The notes under the pieces: model-generated
The model's database searches: none
Seen by the model: the letters and a program-made list of their open reading frames with translations, nothing else
Told to the model about the DNA's origin: nothing
From: UBA6627 sp965248675
Lineage (GTDB): Bacteria > Chloroflexota > Dehalococcoidia > UBA2979
Assembly (NCBI GenBank): GCA_965248675.1
Contig: CBDFJZ010000003.1
Coordinates: 62,001-126,000 of the forward strand
Length of the DNA stretch: 64,000 nucleotides
Direction: 5' to 3'
Shown: one piece after another, positions 49,016 to 58,011 of the stretch
How the letters are laid out: each line of letters begins with the position of its first letter
How positions within the stretch are numbered: position 1 is the first letter of the stretch
Translations under genes and position numbers: made by a program

Positions 49016-51583
49016 ATGAGCGCTGACCTCACCCGCCTCGGCGCCGTGCTGACCCGCGAACTCCAGGCTGACGCCGGCAACGCCCTGGTCGAAGGCGGCC
49101 TCGACGAGTTGTTGCGCCTCCAGGCGCGCGACGAGCAGCCGGGCTCGCCGCTGCTGAGGATGGTCGCCGCGCTGCCGCCCGCCGGCTACCGCTCGCTCGA
49201 GGCCGACGAACGCCGCACCTGGCTCCGCCGCGCGTTGGCGACGATCCGCCGTGAGGAAGCGCTGACGAAGGAGCTGACGCCCACGAACGGCCGCGCTGAC
49301 GGCCGCGCCGCGAAGGTACATCCGAAGCCCGCGGCGTCGAAAGCCCCGGCGAAGCCCGCACCAAAGAAGACGAAACCTCGGAAGCGCACGCCCGCGAAAC
49401 GCGCGGCCGACGTCCCGGCGGCGCAGACCCCCGCCGGTACACGCCAGCTTGGCCTCGAGCTTCCGATCGCCAGTGCCGGCTCGCGGCTCGGCAAGGCCAA
49501 CCTCACGCGCCTCGAGAAGCTCGGTATTCACACCGTCGCCGACGCGCTGCGACACTTCCCGAACCGCCACCAGGATTTCTCGCAGACCGTCCCGATCACT
49601 CACCTCCAGGTCGACCGCGAGCAGACGATCCGAGGCGTCGTCGATCGCGCACGCGAGATCCGGATGGGGCGCGGCGGCCGCATGCGCTCCACCGAGGCGA
49701 CGATCAGCGACGCGTCGGGCGCCTCGATCCGCGTCACCTGGTTCAACCAGCCGTTCATCGCGAAGTCGCTGCCCGCCGGCACGCCGATCGCCCTCGCCGG
49801 CCGCGTCACCGTCTTCCGAGGCCGCCCGACGTTCCAGAACCCGGAGTTCGAGCGCCTCGAGCTGAACGCTGACGGCACCCACACCGGCCGCCTCATCCCC
49901 GTCTACCCGCTCACCTCGGGCCTGCCGCAGCGCACGCTGCGCGGCATGATCGCGAACCTCCTCGAGCGCTACGGCGATCACCTCGAGGATCCACTGCCGC
50001 CGGCGATCCGCGAGAAGCACGGTGTGCTCGGCTACGCCGAGGCGGTCCGCCAGATCCACTACCCGGAGAGCCAGGAGCAGCTTGCCGAGGCCCGCCGCCG
50101 GCTGGCCTTCGATGAGCTGCTGGCGATCCAGGTCGGCGTGCAGACGCGCAAGCGCGAATGGCAGACCAGCGGCGACGCCCCGCTCGTCGACGATCACGCG
50201 CTGGCGGATGGGTTCCTGGAGACGTTGCCGTTCACGCTCACCGGCGCGCAGGAGCGTGTCCTCCGCGAGGTGCGCGACGACCTCGCCCGCACACTGCCGA
50301 TGTCGCGCCTCCTCGAGGGCGACGTCGGGTCCGGCAAGACCGCCGTCGCGCTGGCGGTGATGCTCGACCTCGTGTCGGCCGGCTATCAGTCGGTGATGAT
50401 GGCGCCCACCGAGGTGCTCTCCGAACAGCACTTCCGCACGCTCTGCAGGCTGCTCTCTGGCGAGCCCGAGCCGCCGCTCAACGGCATGGTCAAGGCCGGC
50501 GGCGAATCGTTCCGGATCGTGCTGCTCACCGGGTCGACGAAGGCGAAGCAGCGACGCGACGCCCTCGATGCGATCAAGCACGGCGGCGCGCAGATCATCG
50601 TCGGCACCCACGCGCTCATCCAGGAGAGTGTGGAATACCACCGGCTCGGCCTCGCCGTCGTCGACGAGCAGCACCGCTTCGGCGTGATGCAGCGCGGCGA
50701 ACTCCGGCGGCGCGGACAAGCCGCCCAGGGCGAATCGCACACCCCGCACCTGCTGGTCATGTCCGCGACGCCGATTCCGCGCTCGCTGGCGCTGACCGTC
50801 TTCGGCGACCTCGATCTGTCGGTGATCGACGAGATGCCGGCCGGCCGCACGCCAATCGCAACGAAGTGGCTGACGCCGATCGAGCGCCCCGAGGCGTTCG
50901 CGCACATTCGCCGCGAGATCGAGGCCGGCCACCAGGCCTTCGTGATCTGCCCGCTCGTCGAGGACTCCGCCCTCGTCGAGTCCCGCGCCGCAACCGAGGA
51001 ATACGAGCGCCTGCGTACCGAGGAATACCCCGACCTCGCGGATCGGATCGCGCTCCTCCACGGCCGCATGTCCTCGAAGGACAAGGACGCCGTGATGCGC
51101 GCCTTCGTCGCCGAGGAGACGTCCATCCTCGTCTCCACCGCCGTCGTCGAGGTCGGCATTGACATCCCGAGCGCGACCGTGATGGCGATCGAGGGCGCCG
51201 ACCGCTTCGGCCTCGCGCAGATGCACCAGTTTCGAGGCCGTGTCGGCCGCGGCGAGCACCCCTCCTACTGCTACCTGCTCTCCGACGACCCGTCTGACGA
51301 CGCCCAGGAGCGCCTCTCCGTTCTGGAGCGCACGACCGACGGCTTCGCGCTCGCCCAGGCCGACCTCGAGCTGCGCGGTCCCGGCGACCTCTACGGCACC
51401 GCCCAGAGCGGCATCCCGACGCTCCGCGTCGCCTCGCTGCTCGATGCCCCGCTGATCGACGCCACCCGCCGCGAGGCCGAAGAGCTGATCGCAGCCGACC
51501 CCGACCTCAAGGCGCCCGAACACCAGGCGCTGCGCTATTCGATCGCGGCGCTCACCTCCGACCTCGTCGCCGAGCAGCACTAG
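49016..51583 (+). CDS. recG: ATP-dependent DNA helicase RecG
   Basis: An 855-residue branch-migration helicase for replication-fork rescue. Residues 1-100 form an extra helical domain. It is followed by a Lys/Pro/Ala-rich linker (KPAASKAPAKPAPKKTKPRK), the wedge OB domain, Walker A LEGDVGSGKTAVAL near 435, DEQHRFGVMQR near 550, and the C-terminal helicase domain (VEVGIDIPSATVM, HQFRGRVGRG). The N-terminal extension makes it longer than the roughly 690-residue E. coli enzyme. ATG 49016 begins MSADLTRLG. Confidence 0.95.
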   Translation: MSADLTRLGAVLTRELQADAGNALVEGGLDELLRLQARDEQPGSPLLRMVAALPPAGYRSLEADERRTWLRRALATIRREEALTKELTPTNGRADGRAAKVHPKPAASKAPAKPAPKKTKPRKRTPAKRAADVPAAQTPAGTRQLGLELPIASAGSRLGKANLTRLEKLGIHTVADALRHFPNRHQDFSQTVPITHLQVDREQTIRGVVDRAREIRMGRGGRMRSTEATISDASGASIRVTWFNQPFIAKSLPAGTPIALAGRVTVFRGRPTFQNPEFERLELNADGTHTGRLIPVYPLTSGLPQRTLRGMIANLLERYGDHLEDPLPPAIREKHGVLGYAEAVRQIHYPESQEQLAEARRRLAFDELLAIQVGVQTRKREWQTSGDAPLVDDHALADGFLETLPFTLTGAQERVLREVRDDLARTLPMSRLLEGDVGSGKTAVALAVMLDLVSAGYQSVMMAPTEVLSEQHFRTLCRLLSGEPEPPLNGMVKAGGESFRIVLLTGSTKAKQRRDALDAIKHGGAQIIVGTHALIQESVEYHRLGLAVVDEQHRFGVMQRGELRRRGQAAQGESHTPHLLVMSATPIPRSLALTVFGDLDLSVIDEMPAGRTPIATKWLTPIERPEAFAHIRREIEAGHQAFVICPLVEDSALVESRAATEEYERLRTEEYPDLADRIALLHGRMSSKDKDAVMRAFVAEETSILVSTAVVEVGIDIPSATVMAIEGADRFGLAQMHQFRGRVGRGEHPSYCYLLSDDPSDDAQERLSVLERTTDGFALAQADLELRGPGDLYGTAQSGIPTLRVASLLDAPLIDATRREAEELIAADPDLKAPEHQALRYSIAALTSDLVAEQH

Positions 51584-51589
51584 CCCCCC

Positions 51590-52207
51590 ATGCCCTCGGA
51601 ACGTCGCATCGCCCGCATTCGCCAGGTGCTCGAACGTCGCCAGAACGACCTCTCGGTGGTGATCGAGAACATCTGGGACCCGCACAATGCCTCGGCGATC
51701 GTGCGCAGCGCGGACGGCTTCGCCGCCGGCACCGTTCACCTCCTCTACACGGTCGAGGAGGTGCCCGACCTCTCGCGGGGCGTCTCTGCCTACACCGACA
51801 AGTGGACGACGATCGAACACCACGACGCCGCAACCGACCTGATCGAGGCGCTCCGCACGCGCGACCAGCGTATCTACGTCACCCACCTCGACGAGAACGC
51901 CATCGACTACCTCGAAATCGACTGGACGCAGCCGGCTGCGCTCGTCCTCGGCAACGAGCAGCGCGGCTGTTCGCAGGCGCTGCTCGCCACCGCGGACGAG
52001 CGCGTCCAGATCCCGATGCTCGGCTTCGCCCAGTCGTTCAACGTCTCGGTCGCCGCCGCGGTCATCCTCGCCGAGGCCGCTCGCCAGCGTCGCGCGGCCG
52101 GCCTCCTCGAGCCCTCGTGGAGCGACGCGAAACAGCGCCTCCTCGATTACTGGATCGCGCGCGAGGAGGCTCGCGAGCAGCGGCGGCCTCCGCCGGAAGC
52201 GCCCTGA
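51590..52207 (+). CDS. TrmH/SpoU-family tRNA/rRNA 2'-O-methyltransferase
   Basis: A 205-residue SPOUT enzyme with motif 1 WDPHNASAIVRSADGFA, motif 2 ALVLGNEQRGCS and motif 3 IPMLGFAQSFNVSVAAAVIL. These form the trefoil knot and SAM site. The N-terminus (RRIARIRQVLERRQNDLSVV) resembles TrmH, which methylates G18 of tRNA. It is 6 bp after recG, so the two are co-transcribed. tRNA specificity is inferred from the N-terminus. Confidence 0.9.
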   Translation: MPSERRIARIRQVLERRQNDLSVVIENIWDPHNASAIVRSADGFAAGTVHLLYTVEEVPDLSRGVSAYTDKWTTIEHHDAATDLIEALRTRDQRIYVTHLDENAIDYLEIDWTQPAALVLGNEQRGCSQALLATADERVQIPMLGFAQSFNVSVAAAVILAEAARQRRAAGLLEPSWSDAKQRLLDYWIAREEAREQRRPPPEAP

Positions 52208-52254
52208 CCGGCGCGCGCGGGGAGCGCCTTGGGGCCCCGCGTACGTTCCGAGCG

Positions 52255-53373
52255 CTACTGCACGTACCGGAACGACTCAGCCATCGCTTTGATCTGATGG
52301 ATGAGTTCGTCCGCTCTGGACTCCGGACTCGACCCGATCATCTGGAACCACGAACCGTTAGGTAGAAAGAGGATCACCTGGTATGGCCAGATCGGCTCAC
52401 CCTCGTTGAACCCGGAGCCCTCGATAACGAGGCCGGGCAGACCATCGATCGAGATCGGATCGGGCCCGGACGTGACCTCGGGCTCCGCATCGATCGGCCC
52501 AGGCCCCAGCGAGGCGAACAAGTTGAGTGCGGCTTCCTCTTGGGCGTCGGCCGGCACCGTCGCCAGGGATGGGGAAACGATGAAGTTCGCGCTCTCACCG
52601 GCGCTGTAGCTTCTACTGCCGGCAACAAGCTGTTCGGCACCGAATGATGGACCGGGATCGAAAGTGAACAGCGGTCCGTCCACGTGCTCATGGACGAATC
52701 CGGGCGTCCACACAGCGCAGACCAGAACGTCGCGGAGCAACTCGAGCTGGTCGTCGGCAAACGCGGTCGGTACCTGTGCGGTCAGCATCAGTGTCGCGCC
52801 CGCGTCATTGTCGCCGAGGACGACGATCCACTTCTCGAACCGAGTCCCACCGCCAGACTGCCAGCCGCGCACGATATAGCCGTCCCGCTGGTCGACGGTG
52901 ATCTCGTCATACGCGATGGACACCACGCCCTGCTGCGCTTCGAGCAAGCCGAGGAATCCCTCGATGTCGTCGGTGATCACCTCCTCCAGCGGCGCAGGGA
53001 GCTCGAGCACCACGACTGAGCCAGACGTGTCGTCGTCGAACAGACCCGTGAAGTTCAGCGCGACGTAGAAGCTGGCCGGGACTGGAACCGCAACGGAAGT
53101 GTCTGGGATACCAGTCGCAGCGCCAAGCGTTCCCCGACATTCGGCCTGAGTCACGGGCGGAGCGATCTCCGCCGTCGGCGTCGAAGCCGGTGGCGGTAGG
53201 ACCGGGGTCTGGGACTCGGTCGCGGTTGTCGTCGGTGCGACGCGGTCCGCCTCTGCGGCCGGCGTGGCCGAAGCTGGGTCCCCCGAATTGCAAGCTGAAA
53301 ACCCGAGTAGCACAAACGCGGCCCCGATGGCCAGTGCCCCGGCTCGGCCTCGGGCGATCGCGCACCCAAACAT
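52255..53373 (-). CDS. secreted lipoprotein of unknown function
   Basis: A 372-residue protein whose signal peptide ends at the lipobox GFSAC. A 50-residue Thr/Pro/Ala-rich linker follows, then two beta-rich segments (FYVALNFTGLFDDDTSGSVV; later FLPNGSWFQMIGSSPESR). Two cysteines, in QAECRGTLG and VLVCAVWTP, may form a disulfide. I do not recognise the family. It is convergent with trmH and its upstream region faces the LiaF-like gene. Confidence 0.7.
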   Translation of the reverse strand: MFGCAIARGRAGALAIGAAFVLLGFSACNSGDPASATPAAEADRVAPTTTATESQTPVLPPPASTPTAEIAPPVTQAECRGTLGAATGIPDTSVAVPVPASFYVALNFTGLFDDDTSGSVVVLELPAPLEEVITDDIEGFLGLLEAQQGVVSIAYDEITVDQRDGYIVRGWQSGGGTRFEKWIVVLGDNDAGATLMLTAQVPTAFADDQLELLRDVLVCAVWTPGFVHEHVDGPLFTFDPGPSFGAEQLVAGSRSYSAGESANFIVSPSLATVPADAQEEAALNLFASLGPGPIDAEPEVTSGPDPISIDGLPGLVIEGSGFNEGEPIWPYQVILFLPNGSWFQMIGSSPESRADELIHQIKAMAESFRYVQ

Positions 53374-53549
53374 CCGCGTCCACCTCTCTCACCCGGACCG
53401 TAGGTGCCGCTCAACGTTTCGTCGATAGTCGAGTGTCAGTGGGTCGTGGGAATAACGCCACCTACTTCACCTGTCACTCGGCCGCGGGCCGCCGCTGGCT
53501 CCCTGATCCGGCGCAACGCGCGGTACGCTCGCTCCGAGGAGCCTCCCCC

Positions 53550-54062
53550 ATGCCCGAACCGCACGACGACGATCTCGAGGAACAACCCGCGCCGCGACGG
53601 CGCTCGCTGATCGGCCGCCTCCTTCGCGCGTTCATCCTCGTGAATGTGGCGTTCGCGCTGATCTCGGTTGGGATCGCGCTGTTCCTGAAGCTCACTCACG
53701 CGTCCCTCGGTGACGAGGACAGCGACGAACTCGACCTGGTGACGATCTTCAACGGTCTCGAGCTGAAGAGTCGAGCCACCTCGTTTCGGGGCGGGACGTG
53801 GACCATCATGTTCGGCGGCGGCGACATTGACCTCCGTGAGGCGACGCTCGATCCGGACGGCGGGACGCTTCACGTGCACACGATCATGGGCGGCGGCGAC
53901 GTCAAGGTGCCGGACGACTGGAACGTGGAGCTCAACTCCCTCGCGCTGATGGGCGGCGCGGCGCAGATGCGCCCGAACGCGACCTCTGACCCGTACGCGC
54001 CGGCCCTGCGCATCGAGGCACGCGCGATCATGGGTGGGTTCAGCGTCACCGGCGAGGAATAG
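53550..54062 (+). CDS. LiaF-like (toastrack domain) membrane protein
   Basis: A 170-residue protein with one transmembrane helix (AFILVNVAFALISVGIALFL). A C-terminal beta-helix of repeated strands TIMFGGGDIDLREA, TIMGGGDVKVPDDW and ALMGGAAQM is the LiaF/DUF2154 toastrack pattern. Such proteins modulate envelope-stress signalling. No LiaRS-like two-component system is nearby. ATG 53550 follows GAGGAG. argS begins 124 bp downstream. Confidence 0.8.
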   Translation: MPEPHDDDLEEQPAPRRRSLIGRLLRAFILVNVAFALISVGIALFLKLTHASLGDEDSDELDLVTIFNGLELKSRATSFRGGTWTIMFGGGDIDLREATLDPDGGTLHVHTIMGGGDVKVPDDWNVELNSLALMGGAAQMRPNATSDPYAPALRIEARAIMGGFSVTGEE

Positions 54063-54186
54063 CCCACCTCGCCCGCCCATATCCCCCGCGATACACTCGC
54101 CCGCAACCGATACTCCCGACCTGAGACGGCGCACTCAACTCCCCCTGGGCGGCGCCACCTTCCGAGGCACGCGCGAGGTCCAACCT

Positions 54187-55848
54187 GTGATTCGCGACGA
54201 GATCCGAGCACTCGTGGAGCAGGCGCTCGTGGCCGCACAGGCCGCGGGTGACATCCCTCAGTTCGCCGCGCCCGAGGTGACCGTCGAGCATCCTCAGCGA
54301 CCGGAACATGGCGACTTCTCCGCCAACCTCCCGCTGCGCATTCAGGGCCTCGCGAAGATGAAGGCGATCGAGGTCGCCGAGGCCCTCCGCGAGCATGTAC
54401 CCGAACACGAGGCGGTCTCCGACGTCAACGTGGCGCCACCTGGGTTCCTCAACCTCTACCTCGACGCCGGATGGGTGACCCGGCAGATTGCTCCGATCAT
54501 CGCCGCTGGCGCTAACTACGCCGCGACCGATCGCTTCGCAGGGCAGCGCGCGCAGATCGAGTACGTCTCCGCGAACCCCACCGGTCCGATTCACGTCGGG
54601 AACGGCCGAGGTGCCGCGATCGGCTCGACGCTCGCGAACGTCATGCGCGCCGCCGGCTACGAAGTGGAGCAGGAGTACTACGTCAACGATGCCGGTACCC
54701 AGGTCGCGATCTTCGGGCGCACGCTCTATGCGCGCTACCAGCAGCTCTTCGGGCGCGACGTCGAGATCCCGGAGAACGGCTACCCGGGCGAGTACATGAT
54801 CACGATCGCCGAAGCGGTCAAGGAGGCGCACGGCGACTCGTTCCTCCGCCCCGCCGGCGATGACGCCGACCCGCAGCTCGGCCAGATCGGGATCGACGTC
54901 CAGGTCGAGAGCATCCGCAACGACCTCGGGCTGATGCGCGTCGAGTACGACGAGTGGTTCTCCGAGCGTTCGCTGATGACCGAGGGCGGGCCGTACGACG
55001 GAGTGCTCCAGCTCTTGCGCGACCAGGACTACGTGGCGGAGCGCGACGGCGCGGTCTGGTTCACCTCGACCGAGGTCGGCGAGTCGAAGGACAACGTCCT
55101 GATCCGTTCGGACGGCCAGCCCACTTACTACGCGACCGACATCGCCTACCACTACAACAAGTTCGTCACCCGCGGCTTCGACCGCGTGATCGACATCTGG
55201 GGCGCTGACCACCAGGGTCACGTCTCCCGCGTGAAGGCCGGCGTCGGCGCCGTGGGCGCCGATCCCGAGGCGCTCGACATCCTGCTCTACCAGCTCGTCA
55301 CGCTGAAGCGCGGCGGCGAGGTGGTGATGCTCTCGAAGCGCGCCGGCGAGATCGTCACGCTCAGTGACGTGATCGACGAGGTGGGCGTCGACGCGACGCG
55401 CTTCTTCTTCCTCAGTCCCTCCGCCAACCAGGCGATGGACTTCGACCTCGACCTTGCGAAGAAGCAGTCCGACGAAAACCCGGTCTACTACGTGCAGTAC
55501 GCGCACGCTCGGATCGCCGGGGTCATCGACAAGGCGCGCGAGGAGGGCCGGTCGTCAGACGGCGCCGACGCCTCGCTGCTCACGCACGAGGCGGAGCAGA
55601 CGCTGGTCCGCAAGCTGCTGCTGCTGCCCGAAGTCCTCGAAACGGTCGTCGACGACCTGGCGCCCCATCACCTCACGCACTACGCGCAGGAGCTGGCGCA
55701 GGCGTTCCACACCTTCTACACGCAGTGCCGCGTGATCAGCGACGACCAGGCGCTGACCAGCGCCCGCCTGCTGCTCCTCGAGGCGGCGCGCGTCGCCCTC
55801 GCGCGCACGCTCACGCTGATGGGCATCTCGACGCCCGACCAGATGTAG
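54187..55848 (+). CDS. argS: arginyl-tRNA synthetase
   Basis: A 553-residue class I synthetase. It has an N-terminal Add-1-like domain, the HIGH box as ANPTGPIHVGNGRGAAIG, the YYVNDAGTQ motif, DIWGADHQGHVSRVKAG, and a KMSKS-equivalent loop VVMLSKRAGEIVTL with relaxed sequence, as is common in ArgRS. The C-terminal DALR helical domain ends LMGISTPDQM. GTG 54187 follows GAGGT. It sits in a run with trpS (50 bp downstream). Confidence 0.95.
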   Translation: MIRDEIRALVEQALVAAQAAGDIPQFAAPEVTVEHPQRPEHGDFSANLPLRIQGLAKMKAIEVAEALREHVPEHEAVSDVNVAPPGFLNLYLDAGWVTRQIAPIIAAGANYAATDRFAGQRAQIEYVSANPTGPIHVGNGRGAAIGSTLANVMRAAGYEVEQEYYVNDAGTQVAIFGRTLYARYQQLFGRDVEIPENGYPGEYMITIAEAVKEAHGDSFLRPAGDDADPQLGQIGIDVQVESIRNDLGLMRVEYDEWFSERSLMTEGGPYDGVLQLLRDQDYVAERDGAVWFTSTEVGESKDNVLIRSDGQPTYYATDIAYHYNKFVTRGFDRVIDIWGADHQGHVSRVKAGVGAVGADPEALDILLYQLVTLKRGGEVVMLSKRAGEIVTLSDVIDEVGVDATRFFFLSPSANQAMDFDLDLAKKQSDENPVYYVQYAHARIAGVIDKAREEGRSSDGADASLLTHEAEQTLVRKLLLLPEVLETVVDDLAPHHLTHYAQELAQAFHTFYTQCRVISDDQALTSARLLLLEAARVALARTLTLMGISTPDQM

Positions 55849-55898
55849 GCGAGACTCCCGCGATGGCCGACGGCGCCCGCGACCGAAGGGAGCACGCG

Positions 55899-56912
55899 AT
55901 GACCGACGGCGACCGCCCGCGCATCCTCACCGGCATCCGCCCGACCGGGTCGCTGCACCTCGGACACTACGGCGGCGCGCTCGAGAACTGGCTCAAGCTC
56001 CAGCACGAGTACGACTGCTTCTTCCTGATCGCTGACTACCAGGTCTCGGACTACGCGGACCAGATCGACAACGTCCACGCCTGGTCGCTGGAAGTAGCGA
56101 CCGACTGGCTATCGGTGGGCCTCGATCCGGAGATCTCGCACTTCGCGATCGAAAGCCTGATCCCGGAGCACGCCGAGCTCACGACCTGGCTCTCGTGGTG
56201 GCTGCCGCTGGGCCGCCTGCAGCGCAACCCGACGCTCAAGTCCGAGATGGAGGACATCGGCGACTCGGTGCCGGTCGCGTTCTTCACCTACCCCGTGATG
56301 CAGGTCGCGAACATCCTCATGCCGCGGGCACACCTCGTACCGGTCGGCGAGGATCAGCTCCCGCACATCGAGATGACCCGCGAGGTCGCGCGCCGCTTCA
56401 ACCGCCTCTTCGGCGAGGGTGAGGAGATCTTCCCCGTCCCAAAGGGTCTGGTCGGCCGCGTCCCGCGCCTCGTGGGCATCGATGGCCCGGACACGAAGAT
56501 GGGCAAGTCCAAGAACAACGCGATCTGGCTCAAGGACGACGCCGACACCGTCACCAAGAAGGTGATGAGCATGTACACCGATCCCACGCGGCTGCGGGCC
56601 ACGGACCCCGGTCACGTCGAGGGCAACCCGGTCTTCATGTATCACGACGCCTTCAACCCCGACGAGGACGAGGTCAACGACCTCAAGGAGCGCTACCGGG
56701 CCGGTACCGTCGGTGACGTCGAGGTGAAGCAGAAGCTCGCAGCCTCCCTCAACACGATGATGGAGCCGTGGCGTGAGCGCCGCGTGCACTTCGACGCCCA
56801 CCCGGAACAGGTTCGCGAGGCCCTCGTCAGCGGCACCGCTCACTACCGGAGCGTGGCGCAGGAGACGATGGAGCGCGTCCGCCGTGCGCTGAAGCTCGAC
56901 TTCCTCGAATAG
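55899..56912 (+). CDS. trpS: tryptophanyl-tRNA synthetase
   Basis: A 337-residue class Ic synthetase. HIGH is LTGIRPTGSLHLGHYGG, the tryptophan pocket includes FLIADYQVSD and YPVMQVANILMP, the HLVPVGEDQLPHIEMTREVA block is present, and KMSKS is DTKMGKSKNNAIWL. ATG 55899 follows AAGGGAG at good spacing. It is the usual family size. Confidence 0.96.
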   Translation: MTDGDRPRILTGIRPTGSLHLGHYGGALENWLKLQHEYDCFFLIADYQVSDYADQIDNVHAWSLEVATDWLSVGLDPEISHFAIESLIPEHAELTTWLSWWLPLGRLQRNPTLKSEMEDIGDSVPVAFFTYPVMQVANILMPRAHLVPVGEDQLPHIEMTREVARRFNRLFGEGEEIFPVPKGLVGRVPRLVGIDGPDTKMGKSKNNAIWLKDDADTVTKKVMSMYTDPTRLRATDPGHVEGNPVFMYHDAFNPDEDEVNDLKERYRAGTVGDVEVKQKLAASLNTMMEPWRERRVHFDAHPEQVREALVSGTAHYRSVAQETMERVRRALKLDFLE

Positions 56913-56980
56913 CGCGAGCGCCAATGCCACGCGCGCTACGATCGAGGCCTACGAATGCGCGCGATGCTCGACGTGGCGCG

Positions 56981-57775
56981 ATGTCCTCGGTGAGTTGGTT
57001 CGACGGCGTCGCTGAAATCTACGATCGTGTCCGGCCGCTCTACCCCGACCGCCTCTATTCCGATCTGTTCGACTACCTCGGTGGCGATCCGGAGGACCCC
57101 GATACGCTCGCGACCGTGGAGATCGGGCCGGGTACCGGCCAGGCGACCGGCGCGCTGTTGAAGCGAGGCGCGACCGTCGCCGCCGTCGAACCGGGGCCTC
57201 AGCTGGCGGCGTTCCTCCGCGAAAAGTACGCGGCCGAGGCTCGCCTCGTCGTGATCAACGAGCGCTTCGAGGACGCGCCGCTGCCCGAGGCCATTACCGA
57301 CCTCGTCTTCGCGGCCACCTCGTTCCACTGGCTCGATCCCGACATCCGCTACGCGAAGACGCTGACCACGCTCCGCCCGGGCGGCGTCCTGGCAATCGCC
57401 CACGCTCACCAGATCGCGTCCGACGCCGATCGCGGCTACTTCGACGCCTCCCAGCCAATCTATGATCGCTACTTCCGAGGCGACGGGGCCTTCGAGCTTC
57501 CTGATGAGGAGGTCACCCCGTCCGAGGTCGGCGAGATCATCGACACCGGAGCCTTCGAGCAGGTCGAGCTCTTTCGCTACCGCTTCGATCAGCGCTACTC
57601 GACGGTTGAGTACGCGGATCTCGTGCGGTCTTACTCCGCGACCCAACAGATGCCGGAGCGCATGCGCGAGCCCTTCATCGCGGACCTCGCGACGTTCATC
57701 GAATCCGAGTTCGATGGCTACGTCATTCGGCCGATGGTCCTCACGTTGCTGCTCGCGCGAAAGAAGCCGGCCTAG
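56981..57775 (+). CDS. class I SAM-dependent methyltransferase
   Basis: A 264-residue methyltransferase opening WFDGVAEIYDRVRPLYPDRL. SAM motif I is TVEIGPGTGQATGALLKRG, followed by FAATSFHWLDPDIRYAKT and LRPGGVLAIAHAH. This matches the trans-aconitate methyltransferase-like group; the substrate is unknown. ATG 56981 gives a complete N-terminus, and an in-frame start at 56924 would add basic residues. It follows trpS by 68 bp. Confidence 0.85.
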   Translation: MSSVSWFDGVAEIYDRVRPLYPDRLYSDLFDYLGGDPEDPDTLATVEIGPGTGQATGALLKRGATVAAVEPGPQLAAFLREKYAAEARLVVINERFEDAPLPEAITDLVFAATSFHWLDPDIRYAKTLTTLRPGGVLAIAHAHQIASDADRGYFDASQPIYDRYFRGDGAFELPDEEVTPSEVGEIIDTGAFEQVELFRYRFDQRYSTVEYADLVRSYSATQQMPERMREPFIADLATFIESEFDGYVIRPMVLTLLLARKKPA

Positions 57776-57827
57776 CCTCACCACCGCGCGCGGTCCGTAT
57801 CGTGCGCCCACAACGAAGGGCCGAGGC

Positions 57828-57941
57828 ATGAGCGCCACAGGCCTGGTCTTCCACGAGCACCTCCTCCTCGACGTGGAGCGCGCCCTCGCCGAGGTGGTCG
57901 CGACGCAGAGTGCCTGCTGGGAGCTCAACGCGGCGACGTAG
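57828..57941 (+). CDS. short ORF, possible remnant of a longer gene
   Basis: A 37-codon ORF preceded by GGGCCGAGGC. Its first residues SATGLVFHEHLLLD resemble the N-terminus of class II histone-deacetylase-like amidohydrolases (which start near TGLVFHE), but the rest is missing. It may be a degraded gene start or chance. A hairpin terminator follows 25 bp later. Confidence 0.3.
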   Translation: MSATGLVFHEHLLLDVERALAEVVATQSACWELNAAT

Positions 57942-57965
57942 CGCCGCGCGAGAATCGAACACCGA

Positions 57966-57990
57966 GAAGGCCGCCCGTTGGGCGGCCTTC
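57966..57990. terminator. bidirectional hairpin between convergent units
   Basis: GAAGGCCGCCC-GTT-GGGCGGCCTTC is a perfect 11-bp stem between the plus-strand short ORF and the minus-strand citrate synthase. T-tracts are weak on both sides. Confidence 0.65.
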
Positions 57991-58011
57991 GCTTGAGCAG
58001 ACGAGATCGCG

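Noticed and set aside
48830..51886. A 1018-residue open frame antisense to recG and trmH
   Set aside because: It has low-complexity Arg/Ala/Glu/Val composition with no motif. It is a codon-bias shadow common in G+C-rich DNA, and the plus strand carries unmistakable RecG motifs.
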